From: Deltaproteobacteria bacterium HGW-Deltaproteobacteria-2
Lineage (GTDB): Bacteria > Desulfobacterota > Syntrophia > Syntrophales > Smithellaceae
Length of the DNA: 64,000 bases
NCBI GenBank assembly: GCA_002840505.1
Contig: PHBC01000007.1
Span: forward strand, 1-64,000
Direction: 5' to 3'
The translations under genes and the position numbers were made by a program. Below the pieces are notes generated by a model. The model made no database searches. It saw only the letters and a program-made list of their open reading frames with translations, and had not been told where the DNA came from. Shown here piece by piece: positions 22,522-30,825 of this stretch (position 1 is its first letter; the number at the start of each line of letters is the position of its first letter).

Positions 22522-24857
22522 AACCAAACAAACTACGCCTTAAAGGTTTTACCGGCATATTAAAAGGATTGGGCCTTCCCGAAATCGAAATAGATTTCTC
22601 CGAAGTAACCGGTCTTGTCGCTCTGGCCGGAGATAATGGAAGAGGAAAATCAACCGTCCTGGAGAACATGACGCCTTATAATACCCTAGCGTCGCGCTCC
22701 GGCGCCCTCTTCAATCACGTTTATACCCGTGATGCCGAAAAGGAATATTCGTTCACCTACAAGGGCAATCACTACCGGACACTTTTAAAGATCGATTGCC
22801 ATAGTGGAAAATCTGAGGGATTCATCTATAAGAATGGGAGCACGAAATCAGAGACGACAAGCAAAATAAGGGAATACAATAAATACATTTCCGATCTGCT
22901 CGGGTCCGAAGCCATGTTTTTTAACAGTGTCTTTTGCGCTCAGAACTCCAAAAAGTTAAGCGACATGACAGAAGGAGAATTTAAAGGCCTTCTCGTAGAA
23001 TTTCTGAACCTCGATAAACTGGCCGGATGGGAAACAGCATCTAAAGAGAATATTACCGCAGTAAGCGGACAACTCGAACAGGTTGATAAACAGATTCTTA
23101 TCCTCAATAACAAACTGGCCGGATATGAGGATTTAAAAGCAAAACTTGATTCTTACAAAGAGAACTATGCCGATAATGAAATATCCATCGACGCGCTGAA
23201 AAAGAAGCGCGTCGAATACCAGGCCGAACTCGAATCACTCCGGGACAAGAAATCAAAGCAGGAAGTTCTTATCGCTCAGAAAGCGAACATCGAAGCGAAA
23301 ATCACAGAACTTAATAATACCCTCGCCAAAGAACAGGAAATCAGCGACGGCGAACTAAACGCGCTCCGTGACGCCTACAAAGAGTTACAGGGGAAGATTA
23401 AAGAGAATGAAGCCCTTCTTACACAGGCGGATGAAATAAACTCGGCAGCGGAGAGGGAAAGGGAAATTCAGGGGAAGATTGATTTACTTTCGGGACAAAT
23501 AGATGGTTACGTTAGTGCTTTATCCGGCAATCAAAAGTGTCTTGATGAAATAACGGCAGACCTTTCTTGTATTCAGGGCGGAATCAATGATTGCGAAAAG
23601 GACATAGTTAAGTGGAAAAACAACCACGAAGCGACGGCCTTACAGAATTCCTTTGATCAAGCATTGAAGCAATCAGAGATTCTTGAAAAACGTGATCCGA
23701 GCTGTCAAAGCTCAACGTGCTCTTTTATCGTTGCAGCACTGAAAGCGAAAGAAGAATTGCCCGGACTAGGCTCTGCTCTAGGGAAAAAGATTAATGAAGT
23801 ATCTGACAATCTTTCATGGCTTAACGACCTTCTGGCCTCCCTCAAAGATGAACGTATCACTTTGGAAGAGAAAACAACGAACGCGAAGATAGAAATAAAC
23901 CGGATTAATGGATTGTCCGGTGACGCACGTAAAGATGTTGCCCGTCTCCGCCTAGAACTCACCAAAGTCAAAGACCTTGCCGGAAAGAAAACCGCCCTTG
24001 CCGTCGCGCAGTCTCAATATGAATCAGTTACGAAACAAATGGAAGAGAACGCCACCAAAGGAAAAGAGCTTAAAGTTAAGTGGGAAAACCGCAAGAGCGA
24101 TCTGGACGGAAGTATTGCCGATGCCACGGCTGCACTGTCTGAAATTACCATTGATAACGAAGTCGATAATCATATTGCACAGGTTAAAAACGCCACGCTT
24201 CACATTGATGAAGAAATCAGACAATACGAAAACGATCTCAACAATACCCGTGCCACTATCATGAAGCTCGAAACTGAACTTTTGTCTATGGCTGAAGTCG
24301 AAAAGGACATTCATGCGGCCACAGCCGAAAAAATTGCGCTCCAACATGACATTTCAGACTGGACATATTTAAAGAACGCCTGCGGGAAAAACGGCTTGCA
24401 GGCTATGGAGATCGACGGAAGCGCGCCGATTATCACGAACTTTGCCAATGACCTCTTAACTCAGGCTTTCGGTCCTATCTTTACAGTTAAATTCAGGACG
24501 ATCAACGACGAGGGTAAAGAATGCTTGGATATTATCATTATCAATGGAGACGGCGAAGAAGTTCTTCTGGATAATCTTTCAGGTGGCCAAAAGGTGTGGA
24601 ATCTGATCGCGCTCCGGCAGGGCATGACTCTTTTATCCGCTGAGAAATCCGGCAAGGCTTTTGAGACATTCATGGCTGACGAGCTTGACGGTCCGCTCGA
24701 TCCTGAAAACGCGGTTAATTTTATCAGTATGTACCGAGCATTTATGAAGTTTGGTAATTTTTCAGACGGTTATTTTATCAGTCATAAGCCTGAATGCAGA
24801 TCCTTAGCTGATCATGTTTTGATGTTTGAAGCCGGGAAAAATCCGGTTTGGAATTAA
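22518..24857 (+). CDS. SbcC/Rad50-like phage ATPase
   Basis: A 779-residue SMC-type ATPase. The N-terminal Walker A is GDNGRGKS (about residues 44-51). Two long coiled-coil arms (about 170-380 and 440-620) flank a hook with Cys-X4-Cys (PSCQSSTC, about 395-402), longer than the CxxC of cellular Rad50. The C-terminal head has the ABC signature LSGGQ and the Walker B-like FMADELDGPLD. I chose the ATG at 22518 because AGGAGG lies just before it and the preceding microprotein ends there. It partners the SbcD-like protein at 21218 in phage recombination. Confidence 0.88.
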   Translation: MKPNKLRLKGFTGILKGLGLPEIEIDFSEVTGLVALAGDNGRGKSTVLENMTPYNTLASRSGALFNHVYTRDAEKEYSFTYKGNHYRTLLKIDCHSGKSEGFIYKNGSTKSETTSKIREYNKYISDLLGSEAMFFNSVFCAQNSKKLSDMTEGEFKGLLVEFLNLDKLAGWETASKENITAVSGQLEQVDKQILILNNKLAGYEDLKAKLDSYKENYADNEISIDALKKKRVEYQAELESLRDKKSKQEVLIAQKANIEAKITELNNTLAKEQEISDGELNALRDAYKELQGKIKENEALLTQADEINSAAEREREIQGKIDLLSGQIDGYVSALSGNQKCLDEITADLSCIQGGINDCEKDIVKWKNNHEATALQNSFDQALKQSEILEKRDPSCQSSTCSFIVAALKAKEELPGLGSALGKKINEVSDNLSWLNDLLASLKDERITLEEKTTNAKIEINRINGLSGDARKDVARLRLELTKVKDLAGKKTALAVAQSQYESVTKQMEENATKGKELKVKWENRKSDLDGSIADATAALSEITIDNEVDNHIAQVKNATLHIDEEIRQYENDLNNTRATIMKLETELLSMAEVEKDIHAATAEKIALQHDISDWTYLKNACGKNGLQAMEIDGSAPIITNFANDLLTQAFGPIFTVKFRTINDEGKECLDIIIINGDGEEVLLDNLSGGQKVWNLIALRQGMTLLSAEKSGKAFETFMADELDGPLDPENAVNFISMYRAFMKFGNFSDGYFISHKPECRSLADHVLMFEAGKNPVWN

Positions 24858-24864
24858 AAATATA

Positions 24865-25106
24865 ACCGGCGTCCGTAAGTAAAGGCAAACCTATCTTTGG
24901 GACAACTTGCGGGAAAATAGCCTTATATCCCGCCGCCGGTCAAAAGAATACACATAGAGGGTATGAGCGTGGGGTACATCACGTTTGCCAGTCATGCTAG
25001 GGCTGTAATCTTGCGAATAGACAGCCCGGTTCCGCCAGTCGTCGCAAGGGCAATACCCGGCCAATTTTAAAAAGCGGGGGTGTGGCCTGTGGTTGCACAC
25101 TCCCGC
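24865..25106 (+). ncRNA. Candidate structured RNA element upstream of a phage gene
   Basis: This 267-base gap has no plausible reading frame but several nested pairings on the plus strand. ACCGGCG (24865) pairs with CGCCGGT (24934), enclosing GCGGG (24909) with CCCGC (24929). GGGTAT (24959) pairs with ATACCC (25053), enclosing the hairpin GGGCTGT/ACAGCCC (25000/25021), whose loop CTTGCG (25010) is complementary to CGCAAG (25043): a pseudoknot. Last comes an 11-bp hairpin at 25074-25106, with one G-U pair, ending 8 bases before the next ribosome site. I do not recognise a known class. It may be a cis-regulator or a free RNA. Confidence 0.5.
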
Positions 25107-25124
25107 GACTAAAAAAGGAGAATT

Positions 25125-25565
25125 ATGATCAAAAACTATACATCGGGAGTTCCAGTAAGCCGGAGCGTTCAGCACATCGAAGACTGCCTTATCCGGCACG
25201 GCGCGAAGAATATTATGAAAATGTATGATGCCGATAAAAAGCTTGAATCGCTTTGTTTCATCATGCCGGTCGAAGGAAAAGATATTCCCTTTAAACTTCC
25301 GGCAGCGGTAGATCGTGTTGAGAAGGTTCTTAGGGCATCCGTGCGGCGCCCGAAAGCCGGAACAACGGAACGTATCAAAGAACAGGCCGAGCGCACAGCA
25401 TGGAAACTACAAAGCGATTGGGTAGACATTCAAATGTCACTTATCGAACTTAACCAGGTTGAGATTATGCAGGTATTTTTGGCTTATGTTTATTTTCCCG
25501 CACAAAAACAAACTTATTTTGACGTCATAAAAAATAGCGGTTTTAAAATGTTAACAGAAAAATAA
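25125..25565 (+). CDS. Conserved phage hypothetical protein, 146 residues
   Basis: Begins with MIKNYTSGVPVSRSVQHIEDCL and contains VRRPKAGTTERIKEQAERTAWKLQSDWVDIQMSLIELNQVE, a layout I associate with a family frequent in prophages, of unknown function. It is mixed alpha/beta with no catalytic motif visible. Its AAGGAG ribosome site follows the strong hairpin of the upstream structured region, so its translation could be controlled by that RNA. Confidence 0.6.
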   Translation: MIKNYTSGVPVSRSVQHIEDCLIRHGAKNIMKMYDADKKLESLCFIMPVEGKDIPFKLPAAVDRVEKVLRASVRRPKAGTTERIKEQAERTAWKLQSDWVDIQMSLIELNQVEIMQVFLAYVYFPAQKQTYFDVIKNSGFKMLTEK

Positions 25566-25578
25566 AAGGAGGAAATAA

Positions 25579-26127
25579 ATGAATCTTAAAATCGGAGAAA
25601 AGACACTTACGGAAGGCGGAGACCTTATAACCAAGGCCATGATCACGCATATTAAAAAAATCAATCTGGCCTACCTGAACGCCGGAGAAAAAGATTTCAA
25701 AATCGGTCTCAACTTAACCATTAATCCCGGACCGGCAGAAGGAAACCACAAACTGAAAGCGGACATTTCCTTCACTCTGGAAAAAATCACAGATACGTTT
25801 TCCACTTCCGTTGATGAACTTCAAACCAATATGTTCGACGGAAAACCACGCCCTTGTTATCTGCGTCCCGGTGTCGAGGTCTTTGAAAAGGTCTGTGATA
25901 AGTGCGACCGCCGCATTGATCTGATTTTTGTTACAGGGGAAGGTCTGCCGCGCATAATTAGACCTAGAGACATTCCGGTTATGAAGCCCGGCCAAATGTT
26001 ACAAACTTACGTTTGCCCGGCATGGGCCGATGAATTCTACAAAGAATGGTGTGATCTGATGGTTGCCAGAGAAATTGAAGTTAAAGAACAGCCGAAGTTA
26101 AAGAAGATTGCAGGCGGGAAGAAATGA
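25579..26127 (+). CDS. Hypothetical phage protein, 182 residues
   Basis: Unrecognised. Residues 1-75 are beta-rich (FKIGLNLTINPGPAEGNHKLKADISFTLEKI). A CDKCDRR knuckle at about 113-119 and further Cys at 96, 155 and 166 could hold a metal. A basic tail ends the protein. It has a strong AAGGAGG site. It lies between the structured RNA block and the helicase gene in the recombination operon. Confidence 0.5.
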   Translation: MNLKIGEKTLTEGGDLITKAMITHIKKINLAYLNAGEKDFKIGLNLTINPGPAEGNHKLKADISFTLEKITDTFSTSVDELQTNMFDGKPRPCYLRPGVEVFEKVCDKCDRRIDLIFVTGEGLPRIIRPRDIPVMKPGQMLQTYVCPAWADEFYKEWCDLMVAREIEVKEQPKLKKIAGGKK

Positions 26128-26180
26128 AAAAGAGACAAGATATTGAGACGGTGTGGGAGAAAAATAAATGCCAAAAATAA
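26124..26180 (+). CDS. Possible 18-residue coupling peptide
   Basis: A tiny frame whose ATG overlaps the previous stop (ATGA) and whose stop lies 13 bases inside the next gene. Ribosomes finishing the upstream gene could re-initiate here and so reach the weakly signalled start at 26168. The peptide itself (MKKRQDIETVW and following) has no recognisable feature. I list it as a possible coupling device rather than as a firm gene. Confidence 0.3.
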   Translation: MKKRQDIETVWEKNKCQK

Positions 26181-26809
26181 CAACTCATAGAATTAAAGTT
26201 GACGGTCAAATTGTTATCCTGGACATTTTATATAACAGTAAAAAAGAGTTTCACGCAAAGGGAATACCCGATCCGGTGAGACAGATAGCCTGCGAAAAGA
26301 ATATATTCTTTACCGGAGAGCGAGAACAGGACTTAATTAAAAAAATTGATGAAGCTGTAAAGGCCTATCACGAAGCGAAGAAGAAAATGCGGAAAGTTAT
26401 CGTATATTCTATTGAACTTGGACGTGATTTAGTTATGGAAAAAAATACAGACGAATACCGTTTTCAGTCTTATCAAGGTTATCAATCATGGGTCCCGGAG
26501 GCTTTAACGAATCACCATCACGATCAACTGGATGGAAAAGGTTTTACGATAGATTGGGGAATTCTTTATCAGGTCAGCGATGACAATAAAACAGTTTATT
26601 ACCGAATCAATGGTGATGATACTTTAGGAAACAGCACTTATATAAAACAGAATTTTGTAATTGATTGGACAGAGGAACGCGAAAAAACATTCAAAGCTAT
26701 TGACGAAGCGCTTAAAAAACTTGTGCAAAAAATAGCGCCGGTATTGGGCGATATAGAAGTGTTTACTAACCTTCTTGACAGCGGAATCAAATTATTGCCG
26801 GAGGTTTAA
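26168..26809 (+). CDS. Hypothetical phage protein, 213 residues
   Basis: Unrecognised. The N-terminal 40 residues are beta-strand rich, followed by a helix (EQDLIKKIDEAVKAYHEAKKKM), a central aromatic-rich part (YRFQSYQGYQSWVPEALTN) and a C-terminal helix. No catalytic motif is visible. Its stop overlaps the helicase start (TAATG), so the two are probably translated together. Confidence 0.5.
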   Translation: MPKITTHRIKVDGQIVILDILYNSKKEFHAKGIPDPVRQIACEKNIFFTGEREQDLIKKIDEAVKAYHEAKKKMRKVIVYSIELGRDLVMEKNTDEYRFQSYQGYQSWVPEALTNHHHDQLDGKGFTIDWGILYQVSDDNKTVYYRINGDDTLGNSTYIKQNFVIDWTEEREKTFKAIDEALKKLVQKIAPVLGDIEVFTNLLDSGIKLLPEV

Positions 26810-28422
26810 TGCTACGAAAGCACCAACGCGAATTTGAAGACACAATCGACAATATAATAGAAGGCGCGCCGATCAGTAATATTTATCTGCACGTCACGCC
26901 CGGAGGCGGGAAGTCTATAATCCCGATCATGGCCGGTCGCCTGATCAAAGCCGGACTAGCCGATAAACTTATGTGGATTGCTCCGCGCTTATCTTTGACC
27001 GATCAAGCAGAAAGGGAATTTGTCAATCCGTATTTCCGGACAATGTTTAACCATTCTTTGAAGATCCGGCAGAGCACAAACGAAAATAACCCTTGTCGCG
27101 GTCTTGATGGCTTCTCAACGACATTTAATGCTGCCGGCATGGATGAAGGTCTGCTGATAGAACAGTTCAAGCATTATCGTTATATCCTGATCATGGATGA
27201 ATTCCATCACATTCAGGAAGATTCCCTTTGGCATAAACAGATAGCTCCGCTTTGGGCTTTGGCAAAATACAGAATTCCAATGACGGGAACTTTGGAACGC
27301 GGCGACGGCTCGCGCATCGCCTTCACGCCTTACCGCGGACACGGGAAAAATATCACGCCTTTCCTGCAGAATAGCCACGACACGAAAGTAATTCGATATA
27401 CTCGGACGGACGCCCTTGCTGAAAAGGCTATTATTCCCCTCGCCTTTCATTTATCTGATGGATCGGCAGAATGGGAAGATAGACGAGGGAAGAAGGTCCG
27501 TGTTGCCAGTATAGACAAAATGAACGAAGAGGACGCGAATAAAGCCCTCTACACGGCGTTAAAGACTGAGTACGCCGATCATTTACTCTCTTCCGGTATT
27601 CGCCACTGGCAGGAACACGCCGCGAAATATCCCGGCTCTAAGTGCCTTGTTGTCACTTCCAACATCACAGAAGCAAAAAGACATATTGCCAATTTATCCG
27701 GATTGTCCCGGTGCGATATCGCCACGTCCGAAGACTCCGCAGCGGCTTTAAAAGTTATTAATAAGATGAAAGCCAATAAGCTCGACGTGATTGTCACCGT
27801 AGCTATGGCCTATGAAGGTCTTAATATTCCTGAGATCAGCCATATTATCTGTTTAACGCGGATCAGGAGCGTTCCATGGATAGAGCAAATGACGGCAAGG
27901 GCAAATAGAATAAGTCCTTGTGGCGGGGACGAGCAGACAGGCCATATCTTCGCGCCTGCCGACGCGCTCTTTAAACAGACCATGGCAAAGATTGAAGCTG
28001 AGCAGGCTCCAATATTGGAAGAAAGAACTTCGCGCCCATCCAGAGGCGCAACAGAGGACGGCGGGGGCTTCTGCCTAACTCCGGCCCCGGGTGGAATTAT
28101 CCCCCTGTCCTCTGCCCTCACCGGTAAACGTGAAATGCTTTTAGGTCAGGTACCGGAAAAGACAGCCTCAGAACAGGAAGAAGAACTCCGGGGGAAGATT
28201 GACGATCACATAAAGGCCTACTGCCGGCAGAATCGATTTAAGCACCAAACGATTAATTACGAAGTCTTAATAGCCATGGGGAAACGTAGACAGGATATGA
28301 CGATCAAGGAACTTGAAAATTGCCTTACTCATGTCCGGGCGAAATATCCATTATCATTTATCCGGGGAGCCGGTCGTAGAGTACCGACAAAAGCGCAGCC
28401 GTTCCCGTGTGTGTGGAGGTAG
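26809..28422 (+). CDS. Phage SF2 helicase (DEAD/DEAH-like)
   Basis: A 537-residue helicase. Walker A is TPGGGKS (residues 30-36). Motif Ia lies near WIAPRLSLTDQA, motif II is DEFHH (about 129-133), and motif III is TGTLERGD (about 162). In the second RecA domain, CLVVTSN (motif IV area), VTVAMAYEGLNIPEISH (motif V) and EQMTARANRI (motif VI with the arginine finger) are present. The last 110 residues are a separate basic tail. It would unwind or remodel DNA during phage recombination or replication. A GGAGG site precedes the start. Confidence 0.85.
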   Translation: MLRKHQREFEDTIDNIIEGAPISNIYLHVTPGGGKSIIPIMAGRLIKAGLADKLMWIAPRLSLTDQAEREFVNPYFRTMFNHSLKIRQSTNENNPCRGLDGFSTTFNAAGMDEGLLIEQFKHYRYILIMDEFHHIQEDSLWHKQIAPLWALAKYRIPMTGTLERGDGSRIAFTPYRGHGKNITPFLQNSHDTKVIRYTRTDALAEKAIIPLAFHLSDGSAEWEDRRGKKVRVASIDKMNEEDANKALYTALKTEYADHLLSSGIRHWQEHAAKYPGSKCLVVTSNITEAKRHIANLSGLSRCDIATSEDSAAALKVINKMKANKLDVIVTVAMAYEGLNIPEISHIICLTRIRSVPWIEQMTARANRISPCGGDEQTGHIFAPADALFKQTMAKIEAEQAPILEERTSRPSRGATEDGGGFCLTPAPGGIIPLSSALTGKREMLLGQVPEKTASEQEEELRGKIDDHIKAYCRQNRFKHQTINYEVLIAMGKRRQDMTIKELENCLTHVRAKYPLSFIRGAGRRVPTKAQPFPCVWR

Positions 28423-28425
28423 GAA

Positions 28426-28728
28426 ATGAAAGAGAGATACACCCCAAATGAAGATTTGGCCTGTTGGTTTGGGCTGTCCCATGCTTCTTTCTTAACATTG
28501 CCGAGGGTTATGATGGAAGCCATGCCGGAAGAATGGCAAAAGAAAATGGCTGCTCTTCTGAATGAATTTGATGATGCCTTTCCAAATCAACCGGACATTA
28601 GAACAAGAGTTCAAATAACTCAATACGGTAAACTTATAAAAACGCCGGAGTGGATGATAAATTATCGCCATCCGGACTATAAAATGATTGATGCCTGCAG
28701 GGGTAAAAATGAAAGCAATCTCAGTTAA
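28426..28728 (+). CDS. Hypothetical phage protein, 100 residues
   Basis: Unrecognised, helical and acidic, with two conserved-looking parts: FGLSHASFLTLPRVMMEAMPEEWQKKMAALLNEFDDAF and YGKLIKTPEWMINYRHP. It follows the helicase by 3 bp with a GGAGG site, and overlaps the ASCH gene by 20 bases. It is probably a small accessory of the same operon. Confidence 0.5.
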   Translation: MKERYTPNEDLACWFGLSHASFLTLPRVMMEAMPEEWQKKMAALLNEFDDAFPNQPDIRTRVQITQYGKLIKTPEWMINYRHPDYKMIDACRGKNESNLS

Positions 28729-29077
28729 ACAACCGTGGGCGTGGGCGTTATTCCACGGTAAGCCGGTAGAAAACAGAACGTGGGAAACGGACTATCGCGG
28801 GGAGCTTCTTATTCATGCGAGTAAACAATGGGATAAAAAAGGTTTTCTTTGGCTACGCGACAATAAATATATGGTCGATAGTCATGTAATTAGTTTTCAT
28901 ATTGGTTGTATCATCGGCAAAGTAACCATGACCGATTGCGTTATTTCTCACCCTTCCCCGTTCTTCTTTGGTCCTTATGGCCATATTTACAAAGACTCAA
29001 TAGAGTTTAAAACGCCGATTCCGTTCAAAGGAAAGCTGAAATTCTTCGACGTACCGGCGGAATTGATAAAGGAGTAA
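28709..29077 (+). CDS. ASCH-domain protein
   Basis: A 122-residue ASCH domain. It begins MKAISVKQPWAWALFHGKPVENRTW (the conserved start, with the Trp and the Lys-Pro-x-Glu-Asn-Arg strand) and continues with GELLIHAS and a CIIGKVTMTDC strand. ASCH domains are beta-barrels related to PUA that bind RNA or modified bases, and some cleave RNA. The ATG at 28709 follows a GGGGT site and matches the family start. In phages such genes may act on host RNA. The exact role is unknown. Confidence 0.78.
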   Translation: MKAISVKQPWAWALFHGKPVENRTWETDYRGELLIHASKQWDKKGFLWLRDNKYMVDSHVISFHIGCIIGKVTMTDCVISHPSPFFFGPYGHIYKDSIEFKTPIPFKGKLKFFDVPAELIKE

Positions 29078-29084
29078 ATGAGAG

Positions 29085-29300
29085 ATGAGCAATAAAGAAA
29101 CTGTCGATAAAATAAGAACTATTTTAGAAGATGCAAGAATTTATGCAAACACACATATTTTATTAGATGGTGAGGGACATTATTTTACTTGTCGTGGAGA
29201 AGCTTTGTCATATTTTGAAGTTTTACGTCAAACAGAAAAGTTGCGACAAGCCGTTAATCGCTCATTTGATTATATTTCAACATTAGTTTTAAAGGAATAA
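29085..29300 (+). CDS. Hypothetical AT-rich phage protein, 71 residues
   Basis: Unrecognised. It is mostly helical, with EALSYFEVLRQTEKLRQAVNRSF as the main helix. Codon use is visibly richer in A and T than in the neighbours, which hints at a later arrival. The ATG lies 7 bp after the ASCH stop, with a GAG-type site. Confidence 0.45.
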   Translation: MSNKETVDKIRTILEDARIYANTHILLDGEGHYFTCRGEALSYFEVLRQTEKLRQAVNRSFDYISTLVLKE

Positions 29301-29363
29301 ATTTTGTTGACTGTACCCGCAAAAAATGTATCCTTTCCTCATAACCTTGGGGAGGGGGAAGCT

Positions 29364-30467
29364 ATGGGCTTTAATGGCGGAAGTGTATTAAGGCATGGCA
29401 ACCGCTTTTACGTCCAAATATATTGGAATAAGCGGATTGAAAAATTTTGGTCAGTCCTTATTCAAGGGCAATGGTGTTCGATAAAGAATGAAGAAAATGG
29501 GTACAAATTACTTTATGCTATCAGGGAAGATATAGACCGTGATCGTGAAGGCTTTGATCCTCGTTCTTTCCGCCCGGGGAATCCTCTTTGTATTGGTGAA
29601 TATTATAAAACGTGGTTGTCTCAAATTGTAGCCGGTAAAAAATGTAAAACAGATTACCGCGGCGCAATAGTCAATTATGCCATTCCCTTCTTTGGCCAGG
29701 ATAAAGACATCCGCAAATTTAAAAAAGCAGAATTAACAAGATTTCAGGAATCGCTTAATCTATCCGAAAAAGGCCGTTACAATGTCATGGGTGCCTTGAA
29801 ATCAATGGTACGGTGGGCTTATTCAAATGAGGAAATAAAACACATCCCGCCCTTCCCGAAAATGAGCATGGGCGATCTGCCAGAGATAGAATATCTTACC
29901 CTTGACCAGCAAGAGCAGGTTTTAGCGCATATTCCCGCCCAGGACGCGCCTATTTTCCGTTTTGCTATGGAATATGGCATAAGAGTTGGTGAGGCCAGGG
30001 CGATTAAAAGAGACGCCATTAAAAATGGTAGAATCTATATAAAACGTGCCTTTTCAGGAAATGAATTGAGCGAAAAAACAAAAACCGGCGACATACGGAA
30101 TCCTGATCTTACGCCATACGCCAAAGAGATAATAGACGGACAGAAACATTTAAGCGAGTTTCTTTTTATCCGGGCGGACGGAAAGCCATACACGAATAAG
30201 AATCTTAACAAAATATGGCACGCTGCCGAAGAAAAGGCCGGGATCAGGATCAAACTTTACAATGCTTTTCGTCATTCCCTCGGTTGCCAGCTTCTTGATG
30301 AAGGCGAAGATATGTCAACCGTTCAGGAAATTTTAGGTCACAAAAACGCTTCCATGACGAGGCGTTACGCGAAAAGGACGTCAAAGAAATTAGGACAAAT
30401 TTTAACAATGCGGCGTTGCGGTAGGGTTGCGGTAGAAAATAAAGAGGCAAGTAATGAAAATCATTAA
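29364..30467 (+). CDS. Tyrosine-recombinase integrase
   Basis: A 367-residue phage integrase. The N-terminal part has an arm-binding-like segment (NGGSVLRHGNRFYVQIYW) and a SAM-like core-binding domain (about 80-160). The catalytic domain has the first Arg in YGIRVGEARA (about 207), a Lys in the beta-hairpin, NAFRH (about 302, where HxxR is usual, so the first His is replaced by Asn), LGHKNASMTRRY with the nucleophile Tyr at about 334. I chose the ATG at 29364 because GGAGGGGG precedes it; a TTG at 29304 lacks a site. The gene ends 7 bp from the tmRNA 3' end, its probable target. Confidence 0.88.
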   Translation: MGFNGGSVLRHGNRFYVQIYWNKRIEKFWSVLIQGQWCSIKNEENGYKLLYAIREDIDRDREGFDPRSFRPGNPLCIGEYYKTWLSQIVAGKKCKTDYRGAIVNYAIPFFGQDKDIRKFKKAELTRFQESLNLSEKGRYNVMGALKSMVRWAYSNEEIKHIPPFPKMSMGDLPEIEYLTLDQQEQVLAHIPAQDAPIFRFAMEYGIRVGEARAIKRDAIKNGRIYIKRAFSGNELSEKTKTGDIRNPDLTPYAKEIIDGQKHLSEFLFIRADGKPYTNKNLNKIWHAAEEKAGIRIKLYNAFRHSLGCQLLDEGEDMSTVQEILGHKNASMTRRYAKRTSKKLGQILTMRRCGRVAVENKEASNENH

Positions 30468-30473
30468 TACTTT

Positions 30474-30511
30474 TGGTGGAGGCGGCGGGAGTCGAACCCG
30501 CGTCCGAAAAC
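30474..30511. other. Presumed prophage attachment site in the ssrA 3' end
   Basis: The integrase gene stops at 30467 and the tmRNA CCA end lies at 30474, the arrangement usual for elements that insert at the 3' end of tRNA or tmRNA genes and rebuild it. The shared core should be within the T arm and acceptor part (about 30474-30511). The exact limits cannot be seen, because the other junction lies off the left edge. Confidence 0.6.
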
Positions 30512-30790
30512 CTTCCGCTGTAGCTTCTACGTACGTAGCCTTCGTTTTAGAACCTTCACGCTGGTTTGCTCCCTAAGGCCGGATCGCCCCGCGCTATCCT
30601 GTAAGTATTCGCCGCCCTCCCCCAGGCAAAAAGTTTGGCTATCCTGTCTGAATGACGTTCTAGTCCAGCCAACAGGAGAACCGGGTAGAACGTTAGCCGA
30701 CTAAGCGGCTAATGCGTAATCGTAGTTTTCTGCGATTATATGTTTCCTACCTGTTTAACGAGGCCTGTAGGAACCTCGGTACGCTTATTT
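30474..30790 (-). ncRNA. ssrA: tmRNA gene, 3' domain and tag region; 5' domain not recognisable
   Basis: Transfer-messenger RNA rescues stalled ribosomes together with SmpB. Read on the minus strand, the 3' end has the T arm GCGGG-TTCGACT-CCCGC, acceptor strand CGCCTCC and ACCA. The tag frame (30733 down to 30701) encodes AENYDYALAA and stops in the loop of a GCCG/CGGC hairpin. A first pseudoknot (CGAGG/CCTCG with TTCCTAC/GTAGGAA) precedes it, and further pseudoknot stems (for example ACGTTCTA/TAGAACGT) follow. The 5' acceptor strand, the GGnTTCGAC D-like motif and the P2 5' strand are not found before 30790, where a consensus promoter stands. The gene may be two-piece, permuted or broken. 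Confidence 0.85.
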
Positions 30791-30796
30791 ATCTGT

Positions 30797-30825
30797 AATA
30801 TAGACACTTACACCACCTTTGTCAA
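30797..30825 (-). promoter_or_regulatory. Consensus promoter abutting the tmRNA pseudoknot
   Basis: On the minus strand TTGACA (30825-30820), a 17-bp spacer and TATATT (30802-30797) match the sigma70 consensus closely. Transcription would start near 30790, about 10 bases before the first pseudoknot and about 57 bases before the tag codon. This leaves no room for the tRNA-like 5' domain. Confidence 0.7.

Noticed and set aside
24865-25106. tRNA or retron RNA
   Set aside because: No T arm, no anticodon arm of proper size, and no reverse transcriptase gene nearby.
30797-30825. 5' end of tmRNA at 30817 (GGTGGTGTAAG resembling a tmRNA start)
   Set aside because: It could pair with the acceptor strand only with a mismatch and a wobble, the TTCGAC motif is missing, and the P2 strand is not complementary. 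The promoter reading explains the sequence better. I keep it as the main alternative to the two-piece idea.
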